The notes: generated from the sequence alone by a model not told the origin. 64,000 nt of DNA from Dechloromonas denitrificans (GCF_020510685.1 NZ_CP075185.1:558001-622000); one strand, 5' to 3'. Shown: positions 1-11,965, numbered from the stretch's first letter. Translations and numbers: made by a program.

Positions 1-485
1 TGGGACAGGTGAATGGTGTCGCCGATCTTCAGTGCGCTGAGGTCGACTTCGATGAACTCGGGCAGATCCTTGGCCAGGCAGCTGATGTCGATTTCGGTCA
101 TGACGTGGTTGACCAGGCCGCCGGTGAGCTTGATGCCCGGGGCGACTTCTTCGTTCACGAAGTGCAGCGGCACCTTGATGTGCAGTTCGTGGGTAGCGTC
201 AACACGCAGGAAGTCAACGTGCAGAACCAGCGGGCGGTAGGCGTGCATCTGGTAGTCACGCAGCAGAACCGGTTCCTTCTTGCCGTCAACGACGAGGTTC
301 ACGATGCTGGAGTGGAAGGCTTCCTTCTTCAGCTTCAACAGCAGGTCGTTGTGCGGTACTTCGATGGCTTGCGGGGCAGCTTCGCCACCGTAAACGATGC
401 CCGGCACCATGGCAGCACGGCGCAGGCGGCGGCTCGCACCCGTTCCCTGCAGCGTACGCGCTTGCGCGATCAGTTCAAAAGTCAT
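1..485 (-). CDS. rplY: 50S ribosomal protein L25 (Ctc-type), 3' end cut by window
   Basis: Binds 5S rRNA in the large ribosomal subunit; the longer Ctc form seen here carries an extra C-terminal domain. The protein begins [20 protein letters not shown] and continues through [12 protein letters not shown], the usual L25 N-terminal motif, into the Ctc-type beta domain (LHVDFLRVD). About 161 residues are visible and the C-terminus lies beyond base 1. It sits 124 bp downstream of prs on the same strand, the common betaproteobacterial order, so it is probably co-transcribed with tRNA-Gln and prs. No oddity in the coding part. Confidence 0.95.
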   Translation of the reverse strand, partial: MTFELIAQARTLQGTGASRRLRRAAMVPGIVYGGEAAPQAIEVPHNDLLLKLKKEAFHSSIVNLVVDGKKEPVLLRDYQMHAYRPLVLHVDFLRVDATHELHIKVPLHFVNEEVAPGIKLTGGLVNHVMTEIDISCLAKDLPEFIEVDLSALKIGDTIHLS

Positions 486-546
486 TGTGATACTCCAGTA
501 AGTTTCCCGAACCGCGACCAGATCGGGAAGGGTTTAAAAACAGTTA

Positions 547-613
547 TTAGTCGGTAGTTGTTAGTCATCAGCGAATTCTTGCTAGCGACTAACGACTCGG
601 TGCTAGCGACTAA
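547..613. repeat. short direct and inverted repeats between prs and rplY
   Basis: GCTAGCGACTAA occurs at 581-592 and again at 602-613, the second copy overlapping the prs stop codon. A near reverse complement, TTAGTCGGTAG, lies at 547-557 and a further TTAGTC at 561-566. The set could fold into alternative hairpins in the prs-rplY transcript. There is no T-tract, so a terminator is not indicated. Function unknown. Confidence 0.6.
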
Positions 614-1560
614 TCGATAAACAGTGATGAAACCGAGTCGTCGTTGCTGATCCGGCGAATGGTTTCGGCCATGATTTCAGCAACCGAAAGCTGGCGGATG
701 CGCGGTGAGGCGGCAGCATCGTCACGCAGCGGGATGGTGTCGGTGACGACCAGGGCATCGAGGTCGGAGCTGTTGACCCGCTCGATGGCCGGGCCGGACA
801 GGACCGGATGCGTACAGTAGGCAACGACCTGCTTGGCGCCGCGCGCCTTCAGTGCGGAAGCTGCCTTGCACAGCGTGCCGGCGGTATCGACCATGTCGTC
901 CATGATGATGCAGGTGCGGCCGTCGACTTCGCCGATGATGTTCATTACTTCGGAAACGTTGGCCTTCGGCCGGCGCTTGTCGATGATCGCCAGATCGCAT
1001 TCGAGGCGCTTGGCCAGCGAACGGGCGCGGACGACGCCGCCATGGTCGGGCGAAACGACCAGCGGGTTTTCGTAATTCTGCTTGCGGATATCGTCGAGCA
1101 GGATCGGCAGGGCGTAGATGTTGTCGACCGGAATGTCGAAGAAGCCCTGGATCTGTTCGGCGTGGAGGTCCATGGTCAGGACGCGGTCGACGCCGGAAGC
1201 GACCAGCATATTAGCGACCAGCTTGGCGGCGATCGGCACGCGCGACGAACGCGAGCGGCGATCCTGGCGGGCATAACCGAAGTACGGGATGGCGGCGGTG
1301 ATGCGGCCGGCCGAGGCGCGCTTCAGCGCATCGACCATGACCAGCAGTTCCATCAGGTTGTCGTTGGTCGGCGCACAGGTGGATTGCAGCACGAAGATGT
1401 CACGACCGCGGACGTGTTCCTGCAGTTCGACACTGACTTCGCCATCCGAGAAACGACCAACGTTGGCGCGCCCAAGATCAACATTGAGTTCGGCTGCGAC
1501 ATTGACCGCCAGTTTCGGATTGGCATTGCCGGTAAAGACCATCAGGCTGTTATAGGCCAT
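610..1560 (-). CDS. prs: ribose-phosphate pyrophosphokinase
   Basis: Makes PRPP from ribose 5-phosphate and ATP for purine, pyrimidine, His and Trp synthesis; cytosolic hexamer. At 316 residues it has the standard length. Visible motifs are [16 protein letters not shown] near the N-terminus, the [11 protein letters not shown] region near residue 130, the flexible-loop [11 protein letters not shown], and the PRPP-binding loop [13 protein letters not shown] near residue 220. The start at 1560 gives MAYNSLMVF and has an AAGGTG ribosome site. An ATG 24 bases upstream is in frame but less likely. It follows tRNA-Gln and precedes rplY. Confidence 0.97.
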   Translation of the reverse strand: MAYNSLMVFTGNANPKLAVNVAAELNVDLGRANVGRFSDGEVSVELQEHVRGRDIFVLQSTCAPTNDNLMELLVMVDALKRASAGRITAAIPYFGYARQDRRSRSSRVPIAAKLVANMLVASGVDRVLTMDLHAEQIQGFFDIPVDNIYALPILLDDIRKQNYENPLVVSPDHGGVVRARSLAKRLECDLAIIDKRRPKANVSEVMNIIGEVDGRTCIIMDDMVDTAGTLCKAASALKARGAKQVVAYCTHPVLSGPAIERVNSSDLDALVVTDTIPLRDDAAASPRIRQLSVAEIMAETIRRISNDDSVSSLFID

Positions 1561-1649
1561 TCTCACCTTGCTCCTGCACTCCATGTTGGACGCACATTTC
1601 GCCCGCCACAATGAAAATCGGGCAGGCTTGTGACCTGCCCGAAGGAAAC

Positions 1650-1726
1650 TGGCTGGGGAAGAAGGATTCGAACCTTCGAATGCCGGAATCAAAATCCGGT
1701 GCCTTGACCAACTTGGCGACTCCCCA
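1650..1726 (-). tRNA. tRNA-Gln (anticodon UUG)
   Basis: A 77-nt cloverleaf on the minus strand. The acceptor strands TGGGGAG and TTCCCCA pair (with one G-T), followed by discriminator G and an encoded CCA at 1650-1652. The anticodon stem CCGGA/TCCGG encloses the loop TTTTGAT, giving anticodon TTG. The T arm GAAGG-TTCGAAT-CCTTC is perfect. It lies between ispE and prs, a recurrent arrangement in betaproteobacteria. Confidence 0.97.
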
Positions 1727-1800
1727 GCGGGTCGTTCACACGGGTTCACGTTAGAACGAGGCGCGGATATTACACAAGCAGTTTGCCGCCGTCTACTCTT

Positions 1801-2664
1801 TTATGAAAAATTGGCTAATGGGTGGGCCGCCAGTCCGTCCGCCACCCAGCCGCTCATCCCCCCCGGCAGCAGCGCGAGAACCCGTTCCGCCTGGTCGCGG
1901 CGGGCAAAGCCGGCAAAGACGCAGGCGCCGGAGCCGGTCATCATCGCATCCGGGGCATGTTGCTTGAGCCAGGCCAGGTGTTCGGCGACCTGCGGAAAGC
2001 GGGCGCAGGCGACCGCTTCGAGATCGTTATGGCCATCGCCATGCCGCCAGCTGTCCACAGCGATGCCTGGCGTGTCGCGGCGCAGTTCCGGTGCGCCAAA
2101 AATTGCCGCGGTCGGGACGTTGACTGCCGGATGGAGCACCAGATAGCTGGCTGGCGGCAGCTCAACGTCGGTAAACGCTTCGCCGACGCCCTCGGCGAAG
2201 GTGTTCCGGCCGTGGATGAAGACCGGTACGTCGGCGCCCAGGCTCAACCCGAGCTTTTCCAGTGTTGGCCGAGCGAGGCCGGTTTGCCATAAATGGTTGA
2301 GGGCGAGCAGCACGGTGGCCGCGTCGGAGCTGCCGCCGCCCAGACCGCCGCCCATTGGCAGTTGTTTGTCGAGATGGAGGGTGGCGCCTTGGCGACATCC
2401 GGTGGCCTGCTGCAGCAGGCGGGCGGCGCGCACGGTCAGGTCGCTGTCCGGCGGTACGCCGGGGATCGGTGTGGCGAGGACGATGTCGCCATCGTTGCGC
2501 GGCGTGAAACGCAATTGGTCGGCGCGGTCGATGAAGCGGAATACGGTCTGCAGCAGGTGATAGCCGTCGGCGCGGCGCCCGACGATGTGCAAAAAGAGGT
2601 TCAGTTTGGCCGGGGCGGGCCAACTGCTGTCCCAGGTCCAGTGGGTCACGGGTTTTCTTTCCAT
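1801..2664 (-). CDS. ispE: 4-diphosphocytidyl-2-C-methyl-D-erythritol kinase
   Basis: ATP-dependent GHMP kinase of the MEP isoprenoid pathway, phosphorylating CDP-methylerythritol. The N-terminal substrate motif PAPAKLNLFLHIVGRRADGYH-like segment and the glycine-rich ATP loop PMGGGLGGGSSDAA identify the family; a C-terminal MMTGSGACVFAGF matches the GHMP C-terminal motif. Starting at ATG 2664 gives 287 residues and overlaps the end of lolB. A GTG at 2649 forms a GTGA overlap with the lolB stop, has the better upstream purine run (GGAAAGAA), and is a real alternative giving 282 residues. Translationally coupled to lolB. Confidence 0.95.
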   Translation of the reverse strand: MERKPVTHWTWDSSWPAPAKLNLFLHIVGRRADGYHLLQTVFRFIDRADQLRFTPRNDGDIVLATPIPGVPPDSDLTVRAARLLQQATGCRQGATLHLDKQLPMGGGLGGGSSDAATVLLALNHLWQTGLARPTLEKLGLSLGADVPVFIHGRNTFAEGVGEAFTDVELPPASYLVLHPAVNVPTAAIFGAPELRRDTPGIAVDSWRHGDGHNDLEAVACARFPQVAEHLAWLKQHAPDAMMTGSGACVFAGFARRDQAERVLALLPGGMSGWVADGLAAHPLANFS

Positions 2665-3218
2665 TCTTCGATACGCAGCCGCAATTCGATCTCGCCGTCG
2701 CGGGACAGCGTCAGGCGGGCGGGTAGGGCGGTCGGCGCCTCGTCGTCGTAGGCGTAGTCGATTTGCCAGCCGGCTTCGCGCAGGCGGGCCGGGCGGTTGT
2801 AGCTGTCCTTGCTGATCTCGGCTGTGCCGTCCGAGCGTCCGAGCAGCCAGGCGGGCAGGCGGGTGATCGGCAGGCGCTGGCCGGTGACTTCTTCCATCAG
2901 GCCGTCGGCGTCCGGTGATTCGTGGACTTCGCCATTGGCGGTGCGCAGGCGGGACAGCGTCGGTGTCGTGTCGATTTCGGCGACGCCGTAACCCAGCGGG
3001 TTGGCGACGAGCACGCGGTCGCCGCCATTCCGGTGCTCCCAGGACAGGCGGCCGCCGGAACTTTGCGCAGCCTGATCGGGCAGCGTGATGCGCAGCGCGA
3101 AGCGCGCTTCCAGTGCGAATTCGCGGATCTGTTCGCGGCCTGGCAAGGCGGCGGGCGGCACGCTGGCGCAGCCGGCGAGCAGGCAGCCGGCGAGCAGGAC
3201 AACGAAACGCAGACTCAA
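2646..3218 (-). CDS. lolB: outer membrane lipoprotein LolB
   Basis: Receives lipoproteins from periplasmic LolA and inserts them in the outer membrane. It is a 190-residue protein with a lipoprotein signal peptide ending in LLAGC at about residues 13-17. The mature part has features of LolB, including a GGRLSWEHRN strand region and a C-terminal LRIEEW. lolB immediately before ispE is the standard proteobacterial order. Its ATG overlaps the stop of the TPR gene upstream (ATGA), so the three genes form one operon. Confidence 0.9.
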   Translation of the reverse strand: MSLRFVVLLAGCLLAGCASVPPAALPGREQIREFALEARFALRITLPDQAAQSSGGRLSWEHRNGGDRVLVANPLGYGVAEIDTTPTLSRLRTANGEVHESPDADGLMEEVTGQRLPITRLPAWLLGRSDGTAEISKDSYNRPARLREAGWQIDYAYDDEAPTALPARLTLSRDGEIELRLRIEEWKENP

Positions 3219-4930
3219 GGGGCGAGCTTCTTGACGGCGCCGGCCAGAACTTCATTGTCCGGGTGTTGCCGGATGGCGTCCTTGAGGAGTCGCCGGGCAT
3301 CGTCCTTGCGCTCCAGCGTCCACAGCACTTCGCCGAGGTGGGCGGCGATTTCCGGGTCGGACTTGATGGCGTAGGCCTTTTCCAGCGTCTTCAAGGCTTC
3401 GGCGAGATTGCCCTGGCGGAACTGCACCCAGCCCAGGCTATCCATGATGAAGGGGTCGTCCGGCATCTGGGCCAGGGCCCGGGTAATCAGTTTCAGTGCT
3501 TCGGGCAAGCGGATGTTGCGCTCCGCCCACGAGTAGCCGAGGGCGTTCAGGGCGTGGGCATGATCCGGCTGCAGCGCCAGCAAATGCTTGAGGTGGGTTT
3601 CGAGGATTTCCGGTTTGCCCAGGCGTTCGCCGGTCAGCGCGGCTTCATAGAGCAATTCGGGATTGTCCGGCTGGCTGGTCAGCCCGGATTCGAGGACGAT
3701 GTAAGCATCGTTCAGCCGTCCCGCCTCGCGCAGCAATTGCGCTTCGGCGAGAACCAGTTGGGCGCGCTCGGCGTTGGTGCCGCCGCGCGTGTTGTGCAAC
3801 AGCTCGCGGGCTTCCTCGGGTTTGCCTTGCTGCAAAAGGATCAGGGCGGCGCGCGAGCGGGCGTTGATGTATTGGTCGCCGGCGGTGACCTGGCGGAAAT
3901 GCTCGAGCGCGGTTTCCGGCTTTTTCTGTTCCTGCTCGAGCTGGCCGAGGAAGAAATGGATGGTGCTCTTGTCCGGAAAATCGGTTTTCAGCAGCTTTTC
4001 CAGCTGGGCGCGGCCGGTCTCGGCATCTCCCTGTTGCAGGGCGAGCATGGCGACCGGGTAGATCACGTCGGGGTTGTCCGGGTAGTCCTTGATCAGGCGG
4101 TCGAAGTGCTTGCGCGACTCGTCATAGCGCTTTTCGTTGATCAGCAGGCGGGCCAGTGCCAGGCGGGCATCGCGGGCCGTCGGGTAGCGCTCGACGAAGT
4201 CGTTCAGGCTGCCGATGGCGGTCTGGTTTGACTGGCGGGCTTGCAGCTGGGCCCGGGCCAGGGCGGCGGTTTCCCAGTCGGGACGCAATTGCAGGGCTTT
4301 CTCCGACTCGCCCAGGGCGCGCAGGTTGTCGCCGGCATTGGCGGCCGCCTGGGCCATCGCGAAGTGGGCTTCCGGCAGGCCGTCGTAAGGGGTGGCGACG
4401 CGGTCGACCAGTGTTTGCACGGCTTTCTTGTCGGCGTGCCGGGCGAGCATGCGGTTGAGGTGGAGCAGGTTGTTGGCGAGGTTGGCCTTGTCCTGTTCGA
4501 GCAGGCTGGCCAGTTGCGGCGCCAGTTCGTCGAGGCGGTTGGCCATGACGAGCAGCGAGGATTGCGTTTGCTTGGCTTTGCTCGAGTCGGGTTCGACTTC
4601 GAGCCAGAGCCGCGACAACTCGAGGGCGCGATCATACTGGCGGGCAAAGCCGGCGACTTCGGTGGCGCGGGCGAGAACCTTCGGGTCGCGGGTGCGCACG
4701 GCCAGATCGGCCCACGCCTCGACCCCGATATTGATGTCGCCGCGTTGCAGCGCGAACTCGCCGAGCAGCGACTGGAAAACCGTGCGGGCCAGGATGTTCT
4801 CCGAGGAACGCCGCGCGTTGTCCCGCTGACTGCTTGATTTCGTCACGGCGTCGCCGGCCGCCAGGCTGAATCCGCCATGGGTCAGACCCAGGGCAATGGT
4901 GAGGGCGGCAGCAATGAACTTCGGATGCAT
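3215..4930 (-). CDS. tetratricopeptide-repeat periplasmic protein
   Basis: A 571-residue protein with an N-terminal signal peptide (MHPKFIAAALTIALGLTHGG, cleavage probably after SLA-A near residue 25) followed by many TPR units, for example the repeat containing ALNALGYSWAERN near residue 470 and FIMDSLGWVQFRQGNLAEAL after it. TPR arrays mediate protein-protein contact; no enzyme domain is visible. It is first in an operon with lolB and ispE (4-bp ATGA overlap with lolB), which is a conserved beta/gammaproteobacterial arrangement and suggests an envelope role. Specific partner unknown. Confidence 0.9.
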   Translation of the reverse strand: MHPKFIAAALTIALGLTHGGFSLAAGDAVTKSSSQRDNARRSSENILARTVFQSLLGEFALQRGDINIGVEAWADLAVRTRDPKVLARATEVAGFARQYDRALELSRLWLEVEPDSSKAKQTQSSLLVMANRLDELAPQLASLLEQDKANLANNLLHLNRMLARHADKKAVQTLVDRVATPYDGLPEAHFAMAQAAANAGDNLRALGESEKALQLRPDWETAALARAQLQARQSNQTAIGSLNDFVERYPTARDARLALARLLINEKRYDESRKHFDRLIKDYPDNPDVIYPVAMLALQQGDAETGRAQLEKLLKTDFPDKSTIHFFLGQLEQEQKKPETALEHFRQVTAGDQYINARSRAALILLQQGKPEEARELLHNTRGGTNAERAQLVLAEAQLLREAGRLNDAYIVLESGLTSQPDNPELLYEAALTGERLGKPEILETHLKHLLALQPDHAHALNALGYSWAERNIRLPEALKLITRALAQMPDDPFIMDSLGWVQFRQGNLAEALKTLEKAYAIKSDPEIAAHLGEVLWTLERKDDARRLLKDAIRQHPDNEVLAGAVKKLAP

Positions 4931-5018
4931 GGTCGGCTTTCGGTCGTGGTTGCGTATTGGAACGCATAAAATCGCATAAGTTTGCGATGGTATTTGGGTT
5001 TGGGTGGAGGAACAAGCA

Positions 5019-5852
5019 ATGCCGGAATTGCCGGAGGTGGAAGTTTGTCGGCGCGGCCTGGTGCCGGAGCTGGAAGGTCGGATTATCGAGGGGGTGGTGA
5101 TCAGGGCGCCGAAGTTGCGCCATGTTATTCCGCGCGAACTGCTGGCGTTGTTGCCGGGCTGCCGCATCCTGGCCATCCGGCGGCGCGGCAAGTACCTGCT
5201 GATCGATTGCCGGAAGGCCGATGTCGAAGGCTGCCTGATCATCCATCTCGGAATGTCGGGCAATTTGCGCTTTGTGCCGGGCGATCGGCTGCCGGCCAAG
5301 CATGACCATTTCGACCTGGTCCTGCCCGGCCAGATCCTGCGCTTTTCCGATCCGCGCCGCTTCGGTGTCGTGCTGTGGCAACCCGGTCCGCCGGAAACGG
5401 CCGAGCAACATCCCTTGCTGGCGACCCAGGGCATCGAGCCACTGTCCGACGCGTTCACCGCCGACTGGCTCTACACGGCGGGGGCGCGGCGTAGCGGGCC
5501 GATCAAGCCGCTGTTGATGGATAGCCATCTGGTGGTCGGGATCGGCAATATCTACGCTTCGGAAAGCCTGTTCCGGGCCGGGATTTCGCCGGTGCGAGCA
5601 GCCAACCGGATCAGCCGGGCGCGCTATGCGCAGCTCACCTCGGCGATTCGCCAAACCCTGTCGGACGCCATTGCCGCGGGCGGCAGCAGCATTCGCGATT
5701 ACGTCCACAGCGATGGCGAATCCGGTTGGTTCCAGATCCAGGCCGGCGTCTATGACCGGAGCGGGCAAGCCTGTCTGCGTTGTGGCGGGGTGATCCGGCA
5801 AATCCGTCAGGCCGGCCGGAGTACCTACTACTGCCCCTCGTGCCAACATTAA
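5019..5852 (+). CDS. mutM: formamidopyrimidine-DNA glycosylase
   Basis: Bifunctional glycosylase/AP lyase removing 8-oxoguanine and FapyG. The start at 5019 exposes the catalytic Pro2 and Glu3 (MPELPEVEVCRRGL). Also present are the RRRGKYLLID lysine loop, the helix-two-turn-helix segment with GIGNIYASESLFRAGI, and a complete C-terminal zinc finger with cysteines in CLRCGG and YYCPSC. An in-frame ATG at 5004 would add five residues in front of the catalytic proline and is ruled out by mechanism. Length 277 residues is normal. It is divergent from the TPR-lolB-ispE operon. Confidence 0.97.
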   Translation: MPELPEVEVCRRGLVPELEGRIIEGVVIRAPKLRHVIPRELLALLPGCRILAIRRRGKYLLIDCRKADVEGCLIIHLGMSGNLRFVPGDRLPAKHDHFDLVLPGQILRFSDPRRFGVVLWQPGPPETAEQHPLLATQGIEPLSDAFTADWLYTAGARRSGPIKPLLMDSHLVVGIGNIYASESLFRAGISPVRAANRISRARYAQLTSAIRQTLSDAIAAGGSSIRDYVHSDGESGWFQIQAGVYDRSGQACLRCGGVIRQIRQAGRSTYYCPSCQH

Positions 5853-5855
5853 AAT

Positions 5856-5877
5856 GGGGGTCCAAGCCCCTGTTTTT
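5856..5877 (+). terminator. possible weak terminator after mutM
   Basis: GGGG TCCAAG CCCC at 5857-5870 forms a short stem followed two bases later by TTTTT. The stem is only four to five base pairs, so termination would be partial. Confidence 0.3.
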
Positions 5878-5906
5878 ATGCTAAATTGGAAGTTCCGTAC
5901 GTATTC

Positions 5907-7868
5907 ATGGTGCATGCTATGTCGCTCGCCAACCAATTTGCTGCCTACACTGCCTGGCGCTCCCGTCTGTCGACCAACATCGGCGAGTTTCAGGACTGGT
6001 TGTCCCAGAACGAGTTGTCCGACGCCCAGACCGATCTGCGGCTCGCCCAGTTGCTTGAGCGCTTGCGCGAGGACCGCCTGAATGTGGCTTTCGTCGCCGA
6101 GTTCTCGCGCGGCAAGTCGGAACTGATTAACGCGATCTTCTTTGCCGAGTACGGCAGCCGGATGTTGCCTTCCTCGGCCGGCCGCACCACGATGTGTCCG
6201 ACCGAATTGCTCTTCGACGGCAGCAAGCAGCCCTGCATCGAGTTGCTGCCGATCCAGACGCGCGCCTCGAATTCCAGCGTTTCCGAGTACAAGCGCTTTC
6301 CCGATGAATGGACCGTCGTCGGCCTCGATATCGAATCGCCCGACGCGATGCAGGATTCGCTCCGCCATGTCAGCGAAACCAGTCGCGTCACGCCGGAAGA
6401 AGCGGCTCGCCTCGGCTTCGAAGTCGGGCAGGGCGAAATTGAGCTTTACCGGGTGGGTGATGATGGTCTGGTTGAAGTGCCGCGCTGGCGCCATGCCGTC
6501 ATCAATTTTCCGCACCCGCTGCTCAAGCAGGGGCTGGTCATTCTCGATACGCCGGGCCTCAATGCGATTGGCGCCGAACCCGAATTGACGCTGTCGCTGT
6601 TGCCCAACGCCCATGCCGTGCTGTTCATCCTGGCGGCCGATACCGGCGTAACCCAGTCCGATCTGGCGATCTGGAAGGAACATATCTGCGGCGGCGGCAC
6701 CGCCCGGCGCGGCCGCATGGTGGTCATGAACAAGATCGATGGCCAGTGGGACGAACTGAAGACGGACGAGGAAATCGACGCCGAAATCCAGCGTCAGGTC
6801 GACACCAGCGCCAGCATCCTCGATTTGCCGGCCAGCCAGATATTCCCTGTCTCCGCCCAGAAGGGCCTGGTGGCCAAGATCAACGGTGACGACGCGCTGC
6901 TCGAAAAAAGCCGCCTGCCGCTGCTCGAGTTGGCCCTCTCCGAGGAACTGATCCCGGCCAAGCGCGACATCGTCTGCGACAACACCGACAGCGAATTCGG
7001 CGAAGTCAGCCGTCGTGTGCGCGGCCTGCTCGAATCGCGCCTCGTCGGCCTGCGCGAACAACTGACCGAACTGACCGAACTGCGCGGCAAGAACAAGGGC
7101 GTCGTCGAATACATGATGGGCAAGGTGCGGGCCGAGAAAGATGAATTCGAATCCGGCCTGCAACGCTATTACGCCGTGCGTAGCGTCTTTTCGACCCTGA
7201 CCAACCGGCTGTTCGCCCACCTTGGCCTCGATGTGCTGCGTCAACTGACGCAAGATACGCGTGAGGCGATGCTCGAGGCGGCCTTCTCGAAGACCCTGTC
7301 GGACTCGATGGGGAATTTCTTTGGCCGCTCACGCGAGGCGCTGGTCAGGTCGAACGACGAGATCAACGAAATCCTGGCGATGATGGCCGCGGTCTACAAG
7401 CGTTTTGCCGTCGAGCACGGGCTCAAGCTCGGTGCGCCAACATCCTTCTCGCTGCTCCGTTACGAGAAGGAGATCGATCGCCTGGAGGCCTGGTGCGACG
7501 GGCATCTGAATACCATGGTCAGCCTGCTGACGCACGACAAGCGGAACATCACGCAGAAGTTCTTCGAGGAAGTGGCGGTGCAGGTGCGGCGCGCCTTCGA
7601 GCACGCTAACAAGGATGCCGAAACCTGGCTGGGGGCGATCATGGCGCCGATGGAAACGCAGGTTCGCGAGCACCAGATTCAGCTCAAGCGTCGCCTCGAA
7701 AGCATCAAGCGCATCCACCAGGCGACCGATACGCTGGAAGACCGGATTGTCGAACTGGAGAGCGTCGAAAAGAACCTGTTGCTGCAGATTCAGTCACTGG
7801 AAGATATCGCCGGGCGCATTCGTGAAATGCTGCTGCCGCTCGATATTCAGGAGCTGCAGGCGGCCTGA
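5907..7868 (+). CDS. bacterial dynamin-like GTPase
   Basis: Large GTPase of the dynamin superfamily. The G1 loop is EFSRGKSELIN (near residue 65), the switch region carries a conserved threonine in AGRTTMCPTE, G3 is ILDTPGLNAIG, and G4 is MNKIDG. The remaining roughly 400 residues are predicted helical and charged, as expected for the stalk, and end in a heptad-like segment. Family members act on membranes; the substrate here is unknown. It is a single copy, whereas many bacteria carry tandem pairs. Start is uncertain: ATG 5907 is used, ATG 5919 and TTG 5886 are in frame, and none has a clear ribosome site. A strong terminator follows. Confidence 0.88.
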   Translation: MVHAMSLANQFAAYTAWRSRLSTNIGEFQDWLSQNELSDAQTDLRLAQLLERLREDRLNVAFVAEFSRGKSELINAIFFAEYGSRMLPSSAGRTTMCPTELLFDGSKQPCIELLPIQTRASNSSVSEYKRFPDEWTVVGLDIESPDAMQDSLRHVSETSRVTPEEAARLGFEVGQGEIELYRVGDDGLVEVPRWRHAVINFPHPLLKQGLVILDTPGLNAIGAEPELTLSLLPNAHAVLFILAADTGVTQSDLAIWKEHICGGGTARRGRMVVMNKIDGQWDELKTDEEIDAEIQRQVDTSASILDLPASQIFPVSAQKGLVAKINGDDALLEKSRLPLLELALSEELIPAKRDIVCDNTDSEFGEVSRRVRGLLESRLVGLREQLTELTELRGKNKGVVEYMMGKVRAEKDEFESGLQRYYAVRSVFSTLTNRLFAHLGLDVLRQLTQDTREAMLEAAFSKTLSDSMGNFFGRSREALVRSNDEINEILAMMAAVYKRFAVEHGLKLGAPTSFSLLRYEKEIDRLEAWCDGHLNTMVSLLTHDKRNITQKFFEEVAVQVRRAFEHANKDAETWLGAIMAPMETQVREHQIQLKRRLESIKRIHQATDTLEDRIVELESVEKNLLLQIQSLEDIAGRIREMLLPLDIQELQAA

Positions 7869-7893
7869 ACGGGAATTGCCGCGGTGCGGCAGG

Positions 7894-7932
7894 CAACAAA
7901 AAGCCCGCGAAAAATTCGCGGGCTTTTTGTTG
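7894..7932. terminator. bidirectional rho-independent terminator
   Basis: A perfect 17-bp inverted repeat (CAACAAAAAGCCCGCGA at 7894-7910 and its complement at 7916-7932) with a 5-nt loop. A and T runs flank the GC core on both strands, so it can end both the dynamin-like gene and the convergent ferredoxin gene. Confidence 0.93.
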
Positions 7933-7944
7933 GCTCGGAAAAGC

Positions 7945-10539
<2,595 letters not shown>

Positions 10540-10577
10540 GGTGTTTTTCTGGTGCCAGCTTTGGGTTTGATGGTGCA

Positions 10578-11936
10578 TCAGTGGCGGGTGGCGGTGGCCG
10601 GGCGGCGCACTTTGCCATCGAGGGGCTGCGGGTCGAGGATGCCGATGGTCAGCGTATCGTCGGTGAAGTATTTCCTGGCGACCGCCTGTACTTCGGCGGC
10701 ACTGACCTTTTGCAGCTTTTCCAGCATGCGGTCGATTTTTTGATAGGGCAGGCCGACCGCTTCGATCTGGCCGATTTCCATCGCCTGGCCGAACATCGAG
10801 TCCATCTTGTATACCTGACCGGCGACCAGTTGCGCCTTGGCCCGCTTGAGTTCCTGTTCGCTGACGCCGTCCTTCTGGACGCGGGCGATCTCGGCGCGCA
10901 GCGCGGCTTCGAGGTCGCCGACCGTGCGTCCTTCCGAGGGGCTGCCGGAGAAGTAGAACATGCCGGGGCCGCGTGCCGTATTGTCGTAGCCGACCCCGAT
11001 CGACAGCGCCACCTTGTCCTCGCGGACCAGTTTCTTGTTGAAGCGGGCGGCGTCGTGGCCGTCGAGAATCGAGGTCAGCATTTCCAGGGCGTAGGGTTCG
11101 CTGTCCTGGTCGACATCGCGCAATATCGGCGCCTTGTAGGCCATGATCAACACCGGCAGTTCGGCCGGCGCCTTGACGGTGACCTGGCGGGGGCCTTCCT
11201 GCGCCGGTTCGACCTGTTGCCGGCGCGGCACGAGGGGGCGGCCTTCGAGGCCGCCGTAATACTTCTCGGCCAGGGCGAACACGGCCTTGTGCTCGACGTC
11301 ACCGGTTACCACCACATAGGCGTTATTCGGCACGTACCAGGTGTCGTACCAGGCCTTGGCATCGGCCGCGGTCATCGTTTCCAGGTCGTTCATCCAGCCG
11401 ATGATCGGCCGGCGGTAGGGGTGGGCCTGGAAGGCGACGGCATTCATCTGTTCGAACAGCTTGGCCTGCGGATTGTCGTCGGTGCGCATGCGGCGCTCTT
11501 CCATGACGACCTTGATCTCCTGCGCGAATTCCTTGGCGTCGACATTCAGATGGCGCATCCGGTCGGCTTCGAGCTGCATCACATCGTCCAGCTTCTCTTT
11601 CGGCACCTGCTGGAAATAGGCGGTGTAGTCGCGGCTGGTGAAGGCGTTGTCGCGACCGCCGGCGGCGGCGACGCGCTTGTTGAACTCGCCGGGGCCGACG
11701 CTCGGCGTGCCCTTGAACATCATGTGTTCGAGGACGTGGGCAACGCCCGAGCCGCCGTCGATTTCATCCATGCTGCCGATGCGGTACCAGACCATCTGGA
11801 CGGCGGTCGGGGCGCGGTGATCTTCCTTGACGATGACGCGCAAGCCGTTCTGCAGCGTCGTTTCATACGGATTGGCGTGGGCCGCGGTAAGCAGCCAGGG
11901 AGCCAGCAAAAAGGGGAGGAGTTGTTGCATTCGCAT
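10578..11936 (-). CDS. M16 family zinc metallopeptidase, catalytic partner
   Basis: Exported zinc protease of 452 residues. The signal peptide runs through LLPFLLAPWLLTAAHA. The inverted zinc motif HVLEHMMFKG (HxxEH) lies near residue 76, with the downstream glutamate expected in the EERRMRTDDNP region. Together with the inactive partner downstream it should form the two-subunit chamber of bacterial M16B peptidases that degrade peptides in the periplasm. Two ATGs six bases apart (11936, 11930) are possible. It is divergent from ftsY. Confidence 0.93.
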   Translation of the reverse strand: MRMQQLLPFLLAPWLLTAAHANPYETTLQNGLRVIVKEDHRAPTAVQMVWYRIGSMDEIDGGSGVAHVLEHMMFKGTPSVGPGEFNKRVAAAGGRDNAFTSRDYTAYFQQVPKEKLDDVMQLEADRMRHLNVDAKEFAQEIKVVMEERRMRTDDNPQAKLFEQMNAVAFQAHPYRRPIIGWMNDLETMTAADAKAWYDTWYVPNNAYVVVTGDVEHKAVFALAEKYYGGLEGRPLVPRRQQVEPAQEGPRQVTVKAPAELPVLIMAYKAPILRDVDQDSEPYALEMLTSILDGHDAARFNKKLVREDKVALSIGVGYDNTARGPGMFYFSGSPSEGRTVGDLEAALRAEIARVQKDGVSEQELKRAKAQLVAGQVYKMDSMFGQAMEIGQIEAVGLPYQKIDRMLEKLQKVSAAEVQAVARKYFTDDTLTIGILDPQPLDGKVRRPATATRH

Positions 11937-11965
11937 GGGTTGCAGGGCTTTCCGAGTGGTCTTTC

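Noticed and set aside
808..1614. Long plus-strand reading frame opposite prs
   Set aside because: It is the complement of the well-conserved prs gene, has no ribosome site or family, and reflects high GC at third codon positions.
4632..7253. Very long minus-strand frame opposite mutM and the dynamin-like gene
   Set aside because: It spans two convincing plus-strand genes and the TPR start in another frame, with no recognisable domain.
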